Shown here: positions 11,606 to 23,852 of the stretch, in pieces | Position numbering within the stretch: the first letter of the stretch is position 1 | Layout: each line of letters begins with the position of its first letter | From: Ehretia macrophylla | Taxonomy: Eukaryota; Streptophyta; Magnoliopsida; Boraginales; Ehretiaceae | NCBI GenBank assembly: GCA_037974665.1 | Contig: CM075771.1 | Coordinates: 20,185,425-20,249,424 of the forward strand | Direction of reading: 5' to 3' | DNA: 64,000 nucleotides | Program-made: the position numbers and the translations under genes | Notes under the pieces: generated by a model | The model's input: the letters and a program-made list of their open reading frames with translations, nothing else | What the model was told of the DNA's origin: nothing | Database searches by the model: none

Positions 11606-13119
11606 TGTATTTTTAGTTCAAAAAATAATTAGTCCCCACAAACCAATTAATTTTGGTATTCAAAATTACATAGTTTCGATAGACTTAATTTTGTTAAATT
11701 CTAAAGTTCAAATAAAATATAAATTCCTTTCTACAAGGTTCTACAAACCAAAAATCAAACATGGAAGTCATGGATAAAATTTGGCCTTAGATATGAGGTA
11801 TAGTCTTTACTTTGAAAATTCTTAAAATTTCATAGGTAACAAAGAAATTGTCCCTTACCAAACTCTTAAATAGACAATCATGGACTAAACAAATCAGGTG
11901 TATGAGCGCATACTGTCATGAACTATATTTTGCTTTAGGATACTTAATTACGTCTAGGTCTTTGTTATTTAGTTTGTTTATATTTTTATGAACTTAACAA
12001 GATAAAAGCATTTACAATTGACTCCCGCATTTCATTTTGTTTTTCTTATTCTCTAAGTTGTTTCCATTTCATATTTTCTACTCTTTTCTTTATTGATTAT
12101 CTTTGGTATCCATCAAAGTGGAAAAAATTTATCACAACCTCCACTTACATTTTACATCTCCATATTGGCATTAAATAAACCAAAATTTAGAAACTAGATT
12201 TTCTTTAATACGCTTTCATTAAACTTCCTTCAATATTCTCTCTTCATAATATATATCCTATTTTATTTTTAAAATTTCACACATGCACGTCATAGTTATT
12301 TCAATCTAGTTTAATTTGATTTTTCAATAATAAAAAAAAATCAAATTTCCTTCAAAAAGTTCAATTTGATAAAGAAAAAGTTCAAATGGGGAGTCTTGTT
12401 TTGGGACAAAAAGAGTATTAACCCATTTTTTAATTTATTACATAAAATAACCTAATTTTTTTTATTAGAAAAAAAATTATATTTTAAAGAATACATACTT
12501 TTACCTTCTGATATAAAAAGTGAGACAAAAAAAATATTATTACATATTTATTCAACACCTACGGACAAAAATTTCTAAATTCGCCCTTGTCTACATAGTT
12601 AGGATAATATTAATTAAATTCACCTCAAAACTACAAACCTGTGGTACAACAAAACACTCAAACGCATGCTCTTTATTAGTTCAAGAGCCAAATATATAAT
12701 ATTTGTGATAAAATGACATGATAGATTCGTATACATCATATCATCATCCATAACTTATTGAATGGAAGTTACATTTTTAAGGACGAAATCTATATCACAT
12801 TTTTAAAAGTGACAAACATTTTTTCTTTTAGTTCCAAGCATTAATACTAGAAGAACTACCTTTACAATTTTTGCATTGACAAAATATGCAAGTGTATTAT
12901 CTCAGCGCGGACAGGTAAGGATTTTGAAAGGAAACTCTCAACGTATAAGTGGTCATATACACATCTCCTCGTTTAGTTTACTTAATTCGGCCTTTGCCTC
13001 TTTCGAAAAAAAAAAAAAAATGTTACTTACATATGATAACTTCATAACAACTTCAAAGAAGCAATGTATGAAAGATTTATCAAGACGATTGCGTTTTACT
13101 TGTTTAATGTCTTGGAATC
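11606..13119. other. Spacer without gene
   Basis: AT-rich. Around 12905-12970 and 13021-13080 the sequence resembles about 30600-30660 and 35470-35560, i.e. the outer edge of the WAK duplicon. No coding gene; the plus-strand frames near 12876-13261 run across this non-coding repeat. Confidence 0.4.
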
Positions 13120-13812
13120 AATTCCTGTTGGAGAGATGGAATTGTTGGTTTCTTATTATTTTTTATTTCTTTTTGGGCCATTCTGTGAAGGAGAAGTGAA
13201 ACGGTGCCGTTTCCGTGTGGATCCTCTTCTTCTCCTCCTTTGCTGTGTCAGGAGAAGATGAGCGGCGTTTTAATATAGACAACTTATTTTATGGTTGTTA
13301 AGTAATATTTTATTCGTTCAGGGACGGTTAAGTAAATAAATTATTATTTCGTACTGATGACCAGACTTGTTGAGTATTACGTTTGTTCAAAATATGGGCT
13401 CAGTTATTCACTCTTGGATCTGGCACTTTTGCCAATATTTAATTAAGGCCCAAAGAGTTTAATGTTTGGCGGAAGTATTTTTTTTTTTTTGGGGTGGGTG
13501 TAAATATTCTTTTTCTGTTTTTGGGAGTGAATGAATTTGGTGGTGGATAAGATTATATGTGACTTGTAGTGGTCGATCTAGAAAAGAGTTTAATTAACAA
13601 AATAAGGAAATCTCACAATTTTGATCATTTTCATTATTGCTTATTCGCTATTTGAATTGTGAATTGCATGATACCAAAATACTCCAAATTGGGGCTCAAA
13701 GGGTTATAATGTTCTTTAGTGCAAAATAATCTAATGAAAGATCTCATTAAAAGAAATTAGGCCCATAAATCTAAGAAATAGTGAGATTCTCGATCACTCT
13801 CAAGTTAAAAAG
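13120..13812. repeat. WAK duplicon shoulder copy 2 with one diverged 290-bp unit
   Basis: 13120-13480 repeats positions 1-370 (GAATTGTTGGTTT, GGAGAAGTGAAACG, TTCTTCTCC). 13558-13812 is a single diverged copy of the five-fold unit at 393-1790 (GACTTGTAGTGGTC..., GGGGCTCAAAGGGTT, TCTAAGAAATAGTGAGA). It lies 3' of WAK-B, as expected. Confidence 0.6.
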
Positions 13813-15090
13813 TCAAGATAGGAATTGATTTCCATTAATTGATTCTTCTTAAACTGGCTTTGATTTATTTGAAAGAATTTATTTCAATTGAAATTTGATT
13901 ATTCGTCATGTTCTATGTATGTTTATCTAATATAAAAGGGTTCAATTTTCATAAAAAAGAAAAAAGGGATTGATATTGTATGTTGGATAACATCTAGTAG
14001 TATTTAATGTGAGGTAAAATACTTTTTACCTAATCAAATAATAACTAATACTAAAAAGAAACAACGATTATACAGTAGTAATGAAAGTAATGCGAGGGAA
14101 ATTGCTCGAGAAGTGGACTAGCAAACATTATTATTACAATACTACTCCTTTGATACTAGCTACTCGTTTAATTGACTTATTCTTGTCCTTTATTTCACGA
14201 AATAACTTCGTGGCTTTAGTCAATCGATATTCCTGTCAACGAGCGCTATTTGTAAGAAATAACATTGGAGCGGTATCTGATATTTTTGCTATGTAATAAT
14301 TATCTAATAATATGTTTGCTGATTTAACATCTCTATGAATAATAGGCTTGGAAGCTGATGAATGAAGATAAGCTAGTGCACCTGCAGCTTCAGTGGCTAT
14401 TCGCAAACGATTCTCCCATGAGAGCCAAGATATTCTTCCACTATTATAAATGTGGTCGAACAGAGTTTCATTGGAGACATATTCATACACCAACAAAGGA
14501 ACTTCAGCTTCTAAATAATACCCCAAAAGCTTCACAACGTTTCGATGGTTGACTTGTGTAAGAATAATCACCTTATTAATGAACTGTTCTATTTGACTCT
14601 TATCCATTATTTTAGACTTTTTAATTGTAATTATTCGTTTATCCAACAGAATTCCCTTGTACACTATACCATATCCACCTCAACCAAGGATCCTATCTTC
14701 AGCATAATTGTTAGTGGCTCTCTCTAGCTCTTCAAAGGTGAAAATTCTTGTTGATTCTCTACCACCCTCGTTTGAATTGATTTGTTGTTTCAATAAAAAG
14801 CTCCCATTTTGCAAAAAGAATTTCTCTCTCATTTGAATAAGATTCCTCTTCTTGATAATAAAGTATAGCCAACTCACCCCAATAAGTATATATGGACATA
14901 AAGCCAAATCCCATACCTGCATGTCAGTTCAGTAAGGAATAAGGATTTTTGTTATTAGTTTATCTTTTTTTTGTGGGAAAAATGAAATAAATTTAATCAG
15001 ACAAACTGAAAACATAATACATAAGAAATAACGGTATCCTATGCCACTCCATTGCTTATATATCAAGAGTACTAGATACTATAAATGAAG

Positions 15091-15939
15091 GAGAATAATT
15101 ATTTTGGGTCCTTCAGCTTATGCGTAAATCACATTCTGGTCCTCTAATTAAAAAGAATTTCCCTTGAGGTCCATCTGCCAATTACGTACTTTTGACGGTA
15201 AAAGTAAAAAAAAATGTTTTGCCTATTTTGCCCTTGGACCATAATTCTCTCTCGTACATGGCATTAATTTCGGCCGACTTTTCTCTTATTTTGACCGTTG
15301 ATAACAACGATAAAAGTTTGCATGCAACGTTAAACACCATTTTGGCAGCAACAATGAGCAAAAAGATCACCAACATCTTGAAAAATCAACAAAAAAAAGA
15401 AAAAAAATTACCAAAATATACCTGTTCAAACCCAAAAAAAAGTTTAACTCGTGAGCTAAATTAACTAATTATTTAGCTCCCAATTATAATTTTCTTATTT
15501 TTAATTTTATTTGTTGATTACATAAAAATTATTTGTTGATTATGAAAAAAATGTTAATTTTAGTTAATTTAGCTCCCGAGTATAATTTTTATTTTTTTTA
15601 TTTTACATCTTGGATTAAAAATGAAAATAATAGTTAATTTAGCTCCCGGATATAAATTTAATTTTTAATTTTTTAATAAAAAATATAGGGTTTGCTTGAA
15701 TTTGCATGCAAGCTTTTATTGTTACTATCAATGGCCAAAATAGGAGAGAAGTCGGCTGAAATTATTGTGATGTAGGAAAGAGAGAATTATGGTCTAAGGG
15801 CAAAATAGGCAAAATATATATTTTTTCACTTTTTTCGTCAAAAGTAATTGACAGATGGACCTAAAGGGAAATTTTTTTTAGTTGAGGGATCAGAAGGTGA
15901 TTTACGCATAAATTGAAGGACCCAAAGGAATTATTCTCA
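15091..15939. mobile_element. Mutator-type MITE (TIR-MULE), 849 bp, in WAK-B intron 2
   Basis: Terminal inverted repeats of close to 200 bp begin GAGAATAATT(A/C)(T/C)TTTGGGTCC. They are flanked by the identical 10-bp duplication ATAAATGAAG (15081-15090 and 15940-15949), a size typical of Mutator-like elements. The centre has three copies of TTAATTTAGCTCCC(G)AGTATAA. No transposase frame is present. Confidence 0.88.
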
Positions 15940-15949
15940 TAAATGAAGT

Positions 15950-16640
15950 GGGGAATTGCTAAATTTTTCGAGAGGAAGAGATTTGCCTTTTAAAGAATTT
16001 GTAACAATTCAATTAGCAGGCTGGTTTGCTCCCCTCTATCTCTCTGAAATGCAATGTAGTAGTCACCTAAGAGCATCTCCAACAATGCTCTCTACTTTGA
16101 CCAGTTATATGCTTATTAGAGCATAGAAAAAAAGAGTAATATTTTATGCATAACTATATCATTCAATCATCTTTTGTATGGTAAGAATTCATGTATTGAA
16201 TTAATGTCAAATCTTTTATATATATCGCAAACATGCATTTTATTATACAAGGACGGGTGAAGAGTGATATATAATAATATTATTTTAGAAAGGGACATAA
16301 ATCAACTTCTTGTAATGTGGACAATTACTTAAAATTTATTTTTTGTTTCTGTAAAAAATAAAATGATGACGATATGGAGTCAATGATCTAAATTTAATCT
16401 TCACTATGTATTTTTCAAAGTACGAATCGTGAATTGAACTTTTTCTTGAACATTTATTTTTGATGGCATACGAAATGCCTTACCTTTGGATTAATTCCTA
16501 TACAGATTAATAAGGAATTAAACGAAAAAGGTCGAAATTTCACGTTTGATTATTATTTTCAGATTATAATTAAGCTTTGTGTGAAAGAAGAAACTGAAAC
16601 ACACGAGTTCCTGCCTTGATCATGACAACAAGAAATGCAC
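15950..16640. other. Rest of WAK-B intron 2
   Basis: Non-coding. Portions (ATAAAATGATGACGATATGGAGTC and GGTCGAAATTTCACGTTTGATTA) resemble intron 2 of WAK-A and WAK-C, so this is paralogous intron. Confidence 0.5.
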
Positions 16641-17512
16641 AAAAATTACCTAGAGAGAACTTCATCACTGGAAACTCCGATAATGATTATAGGTAGTTAT
16701 CAGGAATGCAACCTTGACCGTCTTTTTTCCCGTCACCAAAATGTCCAGGGGGGCAAGAACAAGTAAAATTTCCATCGTAATAATTAGTGCAATATTCAAA
16801 TATACATGGAGAGTCGGCACATTCATCAATATCTGGCGAAAGAATTAAGCAAAAATATTAGTTGATCAAATCTATTATGCGCTTTGAGAAGATAAACTAA
16901 GTCGTTCAAATGTTGATAAACGAACCTTGGCAGCCCGGACCAAGATAAACATTGCCCTCATAGCCTTTCTTGCAGTTGCAACGGTACCCTCCTAAGCCAG
17001 TATCGGAATCAACACAAGAACTATTTGCTTTACACGCATAGTCGGTTGAGTTTTAGGCTTGTGCGCAACTTAAATTCCCAATCGCCCAGTCTAGCACTAT
17101 GGGAACACTATCCAAGGTTCTATTCAGAACCTCAGAATCACCCCGGAGATCTTCAAGCCCACGGAATTCAAAACGGTTTTGCTCACCAAGAAATGCGTAA
17201 CTACAAGGATTAAATGAATGAACTTGTGCGTGATTGTTCAGACTACCTAGGGCAGTGGTATAGTACTTGCCCTTTGGCATAGATGTCTGACAACAACCAA
17301 TGCCAGTACAATCTCCAGCGACAACATCTTTGGCTTTTGAGCAACGAGTTACGCACCCGGTGGTGTAATTACATTATGTTGTTTCTCCTGAAATTATACC
17401 AACATCATCGCATCCGATAACAGTTAATTTGTTTGCACCGGAAAAGGAGTATGGAGTTGTGCCTAGATTAGCCCATGCAACGATATCATGTGTATTTGCT
17501 CTAGATGAATTG

Positions 17513-17950
17513 TGTTGGAAAATAAACTTGAATTTGGGCTAAGTATTCATGATCAAGTATTGGGCTAGTTATAACATTCACTTGGCCCAAAAGAATAAGA
17601 GCATTGCCAATTATAAGCCCAAGCTCTATATCTAGAGAAATCTTGACGTTGAGATATTTTCTATGAAACATCTAGGAAACATCTAGAGAAAAATATTTTA
17701 TTTGACTAGCTAGAAAGATCTAGGAATATTATCTAGCATATTTTAAGAATCTTCAAAATATCTTGTGTGTAGAATGTTCCTTAAACACCTATAAATAGGG
17801 GACAACTTCAAGCAGTTGTAACCAAGCCAAAGTTGTAGTCTTTTCTTCAATACAAGTTCTCTAGTTCCTCCAAAATTCTCCTCTTCTACTTCTAAAAATA
17901 TTTTCTACATAAGTTCTAGTTCTCTAAATAAGTCTAGGCCTATCACAACA
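17513..17950 (+). repeat. Left LTR of Copia 1
   Basis: TG...CA ends. TATAAATAGGGG near 17802 is a plausible promoter TATA box. Confidence 0.92.
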
Positions 17951-17984
17951 AAGTGGTATCAAGAGCTAGGTTATAGCGACATCA

Positions 17985-20900
17985 AGTGTAGCATTCCCAT
18001 TTCCAAGGCTTTCCAACGACAACTATAGAAGGTGGAGCATCCAAATGAAGACATATCTTGGCGGCCAAGATATATGGGATGTTGTTGAAGAAGGCTATGA
18101 AGTACCCGAAGATGAGGCCACCCTTTTTCAAGCACAAAAGAAGGCTTTGAAGGAGTCTAAGATGAAAGATCAAAAGACTCTTTCAATCATCCAACAAGCT
18201 GTAGATGATGCCACGTTTGAGAAGATTGCCCAAGCTTCAACAGCTAAGAAAGCATGGGAGATTCTTGAGAAAGCATACCAAGGAATTGATAAGGTAAGAA
18301 AAGTCTGTCTTCAAGCTCTTAGAGTTGAGTTTGAAAATTTACAAATGAAAGAATCCGAGTCAATCTCCGATTATGTTTCAAGAGTTCAATCCCTAATTAA
18401 TCAACTACAAACAAATGGTGAAAGCATGGGTGATGTTCGGGTCATTGAAAAAATTCTCCGATCATTAGATTCAAAATTTGACCTTATAGTAGTAGCAATT
18501 GAAGAATCTAATGATCTAGAGAAAATGACCATTGATGAACTCACCGGTAAGCTTCAAGTACATGAAGAGAAGATCAAGAGAAGGAATAAGGAATCACTAG
18601 ACCAAGTCTTACAAGCCAAACTCAACCTCAATCGAGAAGATCGAGACCTTGGCGATGGAAGAAGCCAAAGAGAACGAGGACGTGGACAAGGACAATGACG
18701 TGGATGTGGACGTGGACGCAGTCGTGGTCGTGGCCGAGGAAGATGAGGATACAACACACCCAACAATGAGGAGGAGGATAATAATAGATCATCAAGTAGA
18801 TATGGAAGAGGAGGAACTCAAAGATCAAGGTATGGAAAGTCCGAAGTTGAATGTTACAATTGCCACAAATTTGGTTACTATGCCTCAAAATGCCGAAGTT
18901 TAACCAAGAATGTAGAGGAGAGATCCAATTATGCCGAGCAAAAGAATGATGGGGTAGACTTCACCCTTTTGCTCGCATACAAGGGATACGGAGATGGAGA
19001 ACAACATACATGGTACCTCGACACAGGTGCAAACAACCACATGTGCGGCAACAAGAACATGTTTGTCGAGCTTGATGAATCAGTGAATGGAAACGTCACG
19101 TTTGGAGATCTATCTAAGACTCTGGTCAAGGGAAAAGGTAAAATACTCATCCGCCTAAAAGATGGTAGACACCAATTCATCTCCAATGTATTCTACATGC
19201 CCAACATGAAGGCCAATATCTTGAGCATGGGCCAACTCTTAGAAAAGGGCTATGATATCCACATGAAAAATCATAGTCTCTTTCTAAGAGATCATAGAGG
19301 AAACTTAATTGCCCAAGTGCCCATGACCAACAATAGAATGTTTCTATAGAATATTCAAAATGATAGTCTCAAATGTTTGAAAGCTTGATTGGAAGACACT
19401 TCTTGGCTATGACACTTGAGGTTGGACCATCTCAATTTTGGAGGACTAAAACTACTATCAAAGAAGCATATGGTCAATGGGCTACCTTCCATCGATCACC
19501 CCGATCAACTATATGAAGGATGTCTACTTGGAAAGCAATTCCGAAAAAGCTTCCCACAAGAGGCATCATTAAGAGCAAGGAGGCCATTGGAGTTAGTTCA
19601 CACCGATGTGTGCAGCCCAATTAACCCAGCGTCATTTGGCAAAAACAGGTACTTCATTATCTTCATTGATGATTTCAGCAGAAAGACATGGGTGTATTTC
19701 TTAAAAGAAAATTCAGAGGTCTTCAATGCCTTCAAGAAATTCAAGGCTCTTGTGGAGAAACAAACTGGACATACAATAAAGACGATGAGATCTGATAGAG
19801 GGGGATAATTCAACTCACAAGAGTTCAAGACATATTGTGAAGAAAATGGAATCAAAGGTCCATTCACTCTTCCTTACTCACCACAAGAAAATGGAGTCAT
19901 AGAGAGAAAGAACAGATTTATCCTCGATATGGCAAGAAACATGCTTAAGAGTAAGATGTTGCCAAAGGAATTCTGGGCTAAAGTTGTAGATTGTGCAGTG
20001 TATCTATCAAATCGTTCTCCCACAAGGAGTTTGTGGAACAAAACACCCCAAGAAGCATGGAGCGGGCACAAGCCAAGTGTTGCACACCTAGAGTATTTGG
20101 AAGCATAGCCTATGTACATGTTCCAGACCAAAGAAGAACAAAGCTTGATGATAAGAGCGAGAAGTATAGCCTCATCGGCTATGATCGAAACTTAAAATGA
20201 TACAAGTTATACAATCCAAGTACAAGGAAGTCCACCATAAGTAGAGACGTGCAGTTCGATGAGAAGAGCTCGTGGGACTAGAGTAAAGAAGAAAAGGAAC
20301 AGTACCAGTTCTTCCTAATGCACGAAGAAGTACTGCCAAGAATTGAAGAAACAACCAATCATGAGACTTCACCTTCATCACCAACAACACCATAAGAAGC
20401 AACATCATCATCAACGAAGAGCTCAGATGAAAGGCCTCACCGAATGAAGACTCTACAAGAAATTTATAAGGTAACAGAGAATCAGAATGACCTCACTCTA
20501 TTCTGTTTGTTTGCTGATTGTGAGCCCCTCAACTATGAAGAAGCAACAAAAAGCAGAGAATGGAGAAAAGCTATGGATGAGGAGATTAAAGCAACAAAGA
20601 AGAATGACACGTGGGAGCTGGCAACCTTACTAAAAGGACACAAGGCAATCGGGGTAAAGTGGGTCTACAAAGTTAAGAAGAACGCCAAAGGAGAAGTTGA
20701 AAGATACAAAGCAAGATTGGTGGCCAAATGATACAAGTAGAGAGCTAATATTGACTATGATGAAGTCTTCGCTCCTGTTGTTCGACTAGAAACAATAAGA
20801 TTGCTGATTTCATTAGCAGCTTAGAAGAAGTGGAAGATTTATCATATGGATGTTAAATCAGCATTCCTTAATGGATTTCTCGAAGAAGAAGTATACCTTG

Positions 20901-22062
20901 AGCAACCTGAAGGGTACATCGTTCGAGGCCATGAAGACAAAGTCTTGAAGTTAAAAAAGGCTTTGTAAGGGTTGAAGCAAGTTCCTCGGGCATGGATCAC
21001 CAGAATCAACAAGTATTTCGAAAAGAATAATTTCAAGAAATGTCCCCACGAGCACACACTATACACAAAGGTAGATGAAAAAAGGAGATATTATGATTGT
21101 CTATCTGTACGTGGATGACTTGATCTTCACTGGAAGCAATCCAAATGTTTGAAGACATCAAGAAGGCAATGGCACGAGAATTCGAAATGACAGACATCGG
21201 GCTCATGGCATAGTATCTCGGAATTGAAGTGAAGCAAAGGGATGATGACATCTTTATATCCCAAGAAGGATATGCAAAGGAAATTCTCAAGAAGTTCAGT
21301 ATGGACAACTGCAAGCCGATAAGTACCCCAGTAGAATGTGGAGTAAAGTTGTCAAGATATGACGAAGCTGAGAAGGCGGATCCAACATTGTACAAGAGCC
21401 TAGTCGGGAGTCTACGATATTTGACATACACAAGACCAGACATCCTATTTGGAGTGGGACTCATCAACAGGTTCATGGAGACTCCAACAGCTCATCACTT
21501 CAAGGTTGCAAAAAAGAATCATTCGATATATAAAAGGCACTATTGATTACGGTATCCTCTATCCCTCTACAAACAACTTCAAGTTAGTGGGATATAGTGA
21601 TAGTGATTGGGCTGGAGACATAGATGATCGAAAAAGTACAACAGGGTTCGTATTCTACTTTGGAGACATAACATTCACATGGACTTCAAAGAAGCAACCA
21701 ATAGTCACATTATCAACATGTGAAGCTGAGTATGTCGCCGCTACTGCAACCGTATGTCATGCGCTATGGCTATGAAATTTGCTTAAGGAGCTCAATTTTT
21801 CTCAAGATGAAGCAACATAAATATTCGTGGACAACAAGTCAGCAATTGTATTGGCAAAGAACCCTGTCTTCCATGATAGAAGCAAGCACATTGATACCAG
21901 ATATCATTTCATCAGAGAATGTGTGACAAAGAAGGATGTCCAGATAAAGTATGTGAAGTCGCAAGACCAGGTAGCAGATATCTTCACTAAGTCTTTCTCG
22001 ATTGAAGTTTTTCTCAAGCTGAGATCTTGCATTGGAATGACAAATTCAAGTTTAAGAGGAGA
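17985..22062 (+). pseudogene. gag-pol of Copia 1, broken
   Basis: Polyprotein relic in several frames. A UBN2-type gag (WSIQMKTYL, LQALRVEFENLQM) runs to 18698; the initiator ATG is lost and a basic, repeat-rich tail shifts frame. The knuckle [14 protein letters not shown] (from 18852) has Tyr in place of the metal-binding His. Protease [11 protein letters not shown] lies near 19012. Integrase with HTDVCSPI and FIDDFSRKTW runs 19416-19808, ending at a stop in the RSDRGG motif. RT starts near 20520 (WKWVYKVK-type block) with stops at 20729, 20741 and later. RNase H is at 21449-22075 (YSDSDWAGD, CEAEYVAA, DNKSAIVLAKNP) with internal breaks. No functional product is possible. Confidence 0.9.
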
Positions 22063-22501
22063 TGTTGGAAAGTAAACTTGAATTTGGGCTAAGTATTCAC
22101 GATTAAGTATTGGGCTAGTTATAACATTCACTTGGCCCAAAAAAATAAGAGCATTGCCCAATTATAAGCCCAAGCCCTATATCTAGAGAAATCTTGAAGT
22201 TGAGATATTTTCTAAGAAGCATTTAGGAAACATCTAGAGAGAAATATTTTATTTGACTAGTTAGAAAAATCTAGGAATATTATCTAGCATATTCTAAGAA
22301 TTTTCAAAATATATTGTGTGTAGAATGCTCCTTAAACACCTATAAATAGGGGGTAACTTCAAGCATTTATAACCAAGCCAAAGTTGTAATCTTCTCTTCA
22401 ATACAAGTTCTCTACTTCCTCCAAAATTCTCTTCTTCTACTTTTAAAAATATTTTCTACATAAGTTCTAGTTCTTTAAATTAGTCTAGGCAAATTACAAC
22501 A
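22063..22501 (+). repeat. Right LTR of Copia 1
   Basis: Matches 17513-17950, one base longer. Followed by the AATTG target duplication and a 50-bp island of WAK-B exon 1. Confidence 0.92.
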
Positions 22502-22556
22502 AATTGTAGCACGTCTCGGCGATGACGTTTAGAATGCGCAATTGGGTATCTGATAT

Positions 22557-22752
22557 TATTAAGAAAGAGACCAGTACAGATAAGTCTCTAAACAATACAC
22601 AACAATAGCGTAGTTCAAATATTGAAATCATCCTTTAGTTTTGGGATAAGCTGTTGTAACCATTTATCTTATCCCTTCTTGTACATGTATTTATATGGGA
22701 ATTATGTGAATGAATGAATAGCTTTCACTTCTCAAGCTCTTGTTTCCTTATA
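22557..22752 (+). repeat. Left LTR of Copia 2
   Basis: 196 bp, TATTAAG...CTTATA. Contains TATTTATATGGG as a likely TATA region. Confidence 0.9.
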
Positions 22753-22830
22753 TGGTATCAGAAGGTTCACTCTCACGAGTTCGGTCCTTATATTTTTCTT
22801 TCCTCTCTAATCTTCTTCCCCTCCTTGCTT

Positions 22831-23816
22831 ATGGCGTCAGATACACCAACCCCGTCCGACCATACGCAGGATGCTGCTGTGAGTGTTAATTCTTCTCCTA
22901 CTCAAACTATTGTCGCCATAAATGCGGCAAATCAACTACCACTCAAACTTACCTCTCCAACTACTATTCTTGGAAGACCCAGTTTGATGCTCTCCTCTAT
23001 GGTTATGATCTCGTAGGCTACATTGATGGCACAATGCCATGTCCACCTGCTACAATAACTGATGGTGACAAAGCCTCTCCTAATCTTGCCTATAATTTTT
23101 GGATGCGACAGGACAAGTTATTACTCCTCGGCATCATTGGGTCTTTGAGTCATAATGTTGTGCCCGTTGTCCGCTCCTGTTCTACCTCAGCTGAAGGCTG
23201 CCGGAGGCTGGCCAAGAATTATGCGAACTCGTCATCTTCTCGGATCATGGGACTTGCTGAACAATTAACACTTTAGTCTCGTGGAAACCAACTTGTTACT
23301 GAATACTTGGCCCAAGTACGTGATATTGCAGATGAGTTGTCGCTTGTGGGTGCTCCAGTTCCTAGGAAATATCTTATCACCCATACATTAAATGGTGTCG
23401 GCCCTGCTTTCAAGGAACTTGCCGCTGCTGTCCGGGCACGTGATACCGTTATCTCCTTTGACGAACTCCACGATAAGCTTGTGGAATATGAAGCTTTTCT
23501 TAAACGAGAAGAGTTACGATCTGCCGGCATCCTTGGTGCATCGCCTATGACTGTTAATGCTGCTCGTTACAACTCTTCATCCACCTCGAATCACGACAAA
23601 AAATCAAATTCATCCAACAAGTTTCATTCTCAGAATCATAACTCTGTTAATGGCTTCACCCAGCGCCACTCCTATGGTGATCAATCTGGTTCATCCCATT
23701 CTCAATCCAAGCCTCCTATCGTGTGCCAAATATGTGAAAAGAAGGGCTTTAATCAACGCCCTGGGGTGGATTTCAGAGAAACACTTAGCCCGGTTGTAAA
23801 ACCATCTACAATTTGA
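22831..23816 (+). pseudogene. Copia 2 gag fused by deletion to RT start
   Basis: The ATG at 22831 (MASDTPTPSD) starts an Ale/Retrofit-like gag. A one-base shift occurs near 22970 (the SWKTQFDALLYGYDLVGYIDG block continues in another frame), and there is a TAG at 23274-23276. The frame reaches the first half of a zinc knuckle (CQICEKKGF) and then continues directly as NQRPGVDFRETLSPVVK, which belongs to the RT N-terminus. Protease, integrase and the RT start are therefore deleted at about 23745-23755. Ends at TGA 23814-23816. Confidence 0.88.
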
Positions 23817-23852
23817 GTTGTATTTACAATTGCTATTTCTTGTGGCTGGCAG

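Larger units (their letters stand above)
17513..22501 (+). mobile_element. Copia LTR retrotransposon 1, full length, decayed
   Basis: LTRs at 17513-17950 (438 bp) and 22063-22501 (439 bp) run TGTTGGAAA...ACAACA. The target duplication AATTG is perfect at 17508-17512 and 22502-22506. The primer site TGGTATCAAGAGC starts at 17954, and a purine tract TTTAAGAGGAGA abuts the right LTR. The LTRs differ at roughly 30 positions by eye (about 7%), so this is the oldest of the three Copia elements here. It is inserted in WAK-B exon 1. Confidence 0.95.

Noticed and set aside
12876..13261. Overlapping plus-strand frames
   Set aside because: They run through the duplicated non-coding shoulder, include a poly-Lys tract from an A-run, and are not conserved in the other shoulder copies.
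18554..18888. Minus-strand Arg/Pro- and His/Val-rich frames
   Set aside because: Antisense shadow of the charged gag tail of Copia 1.
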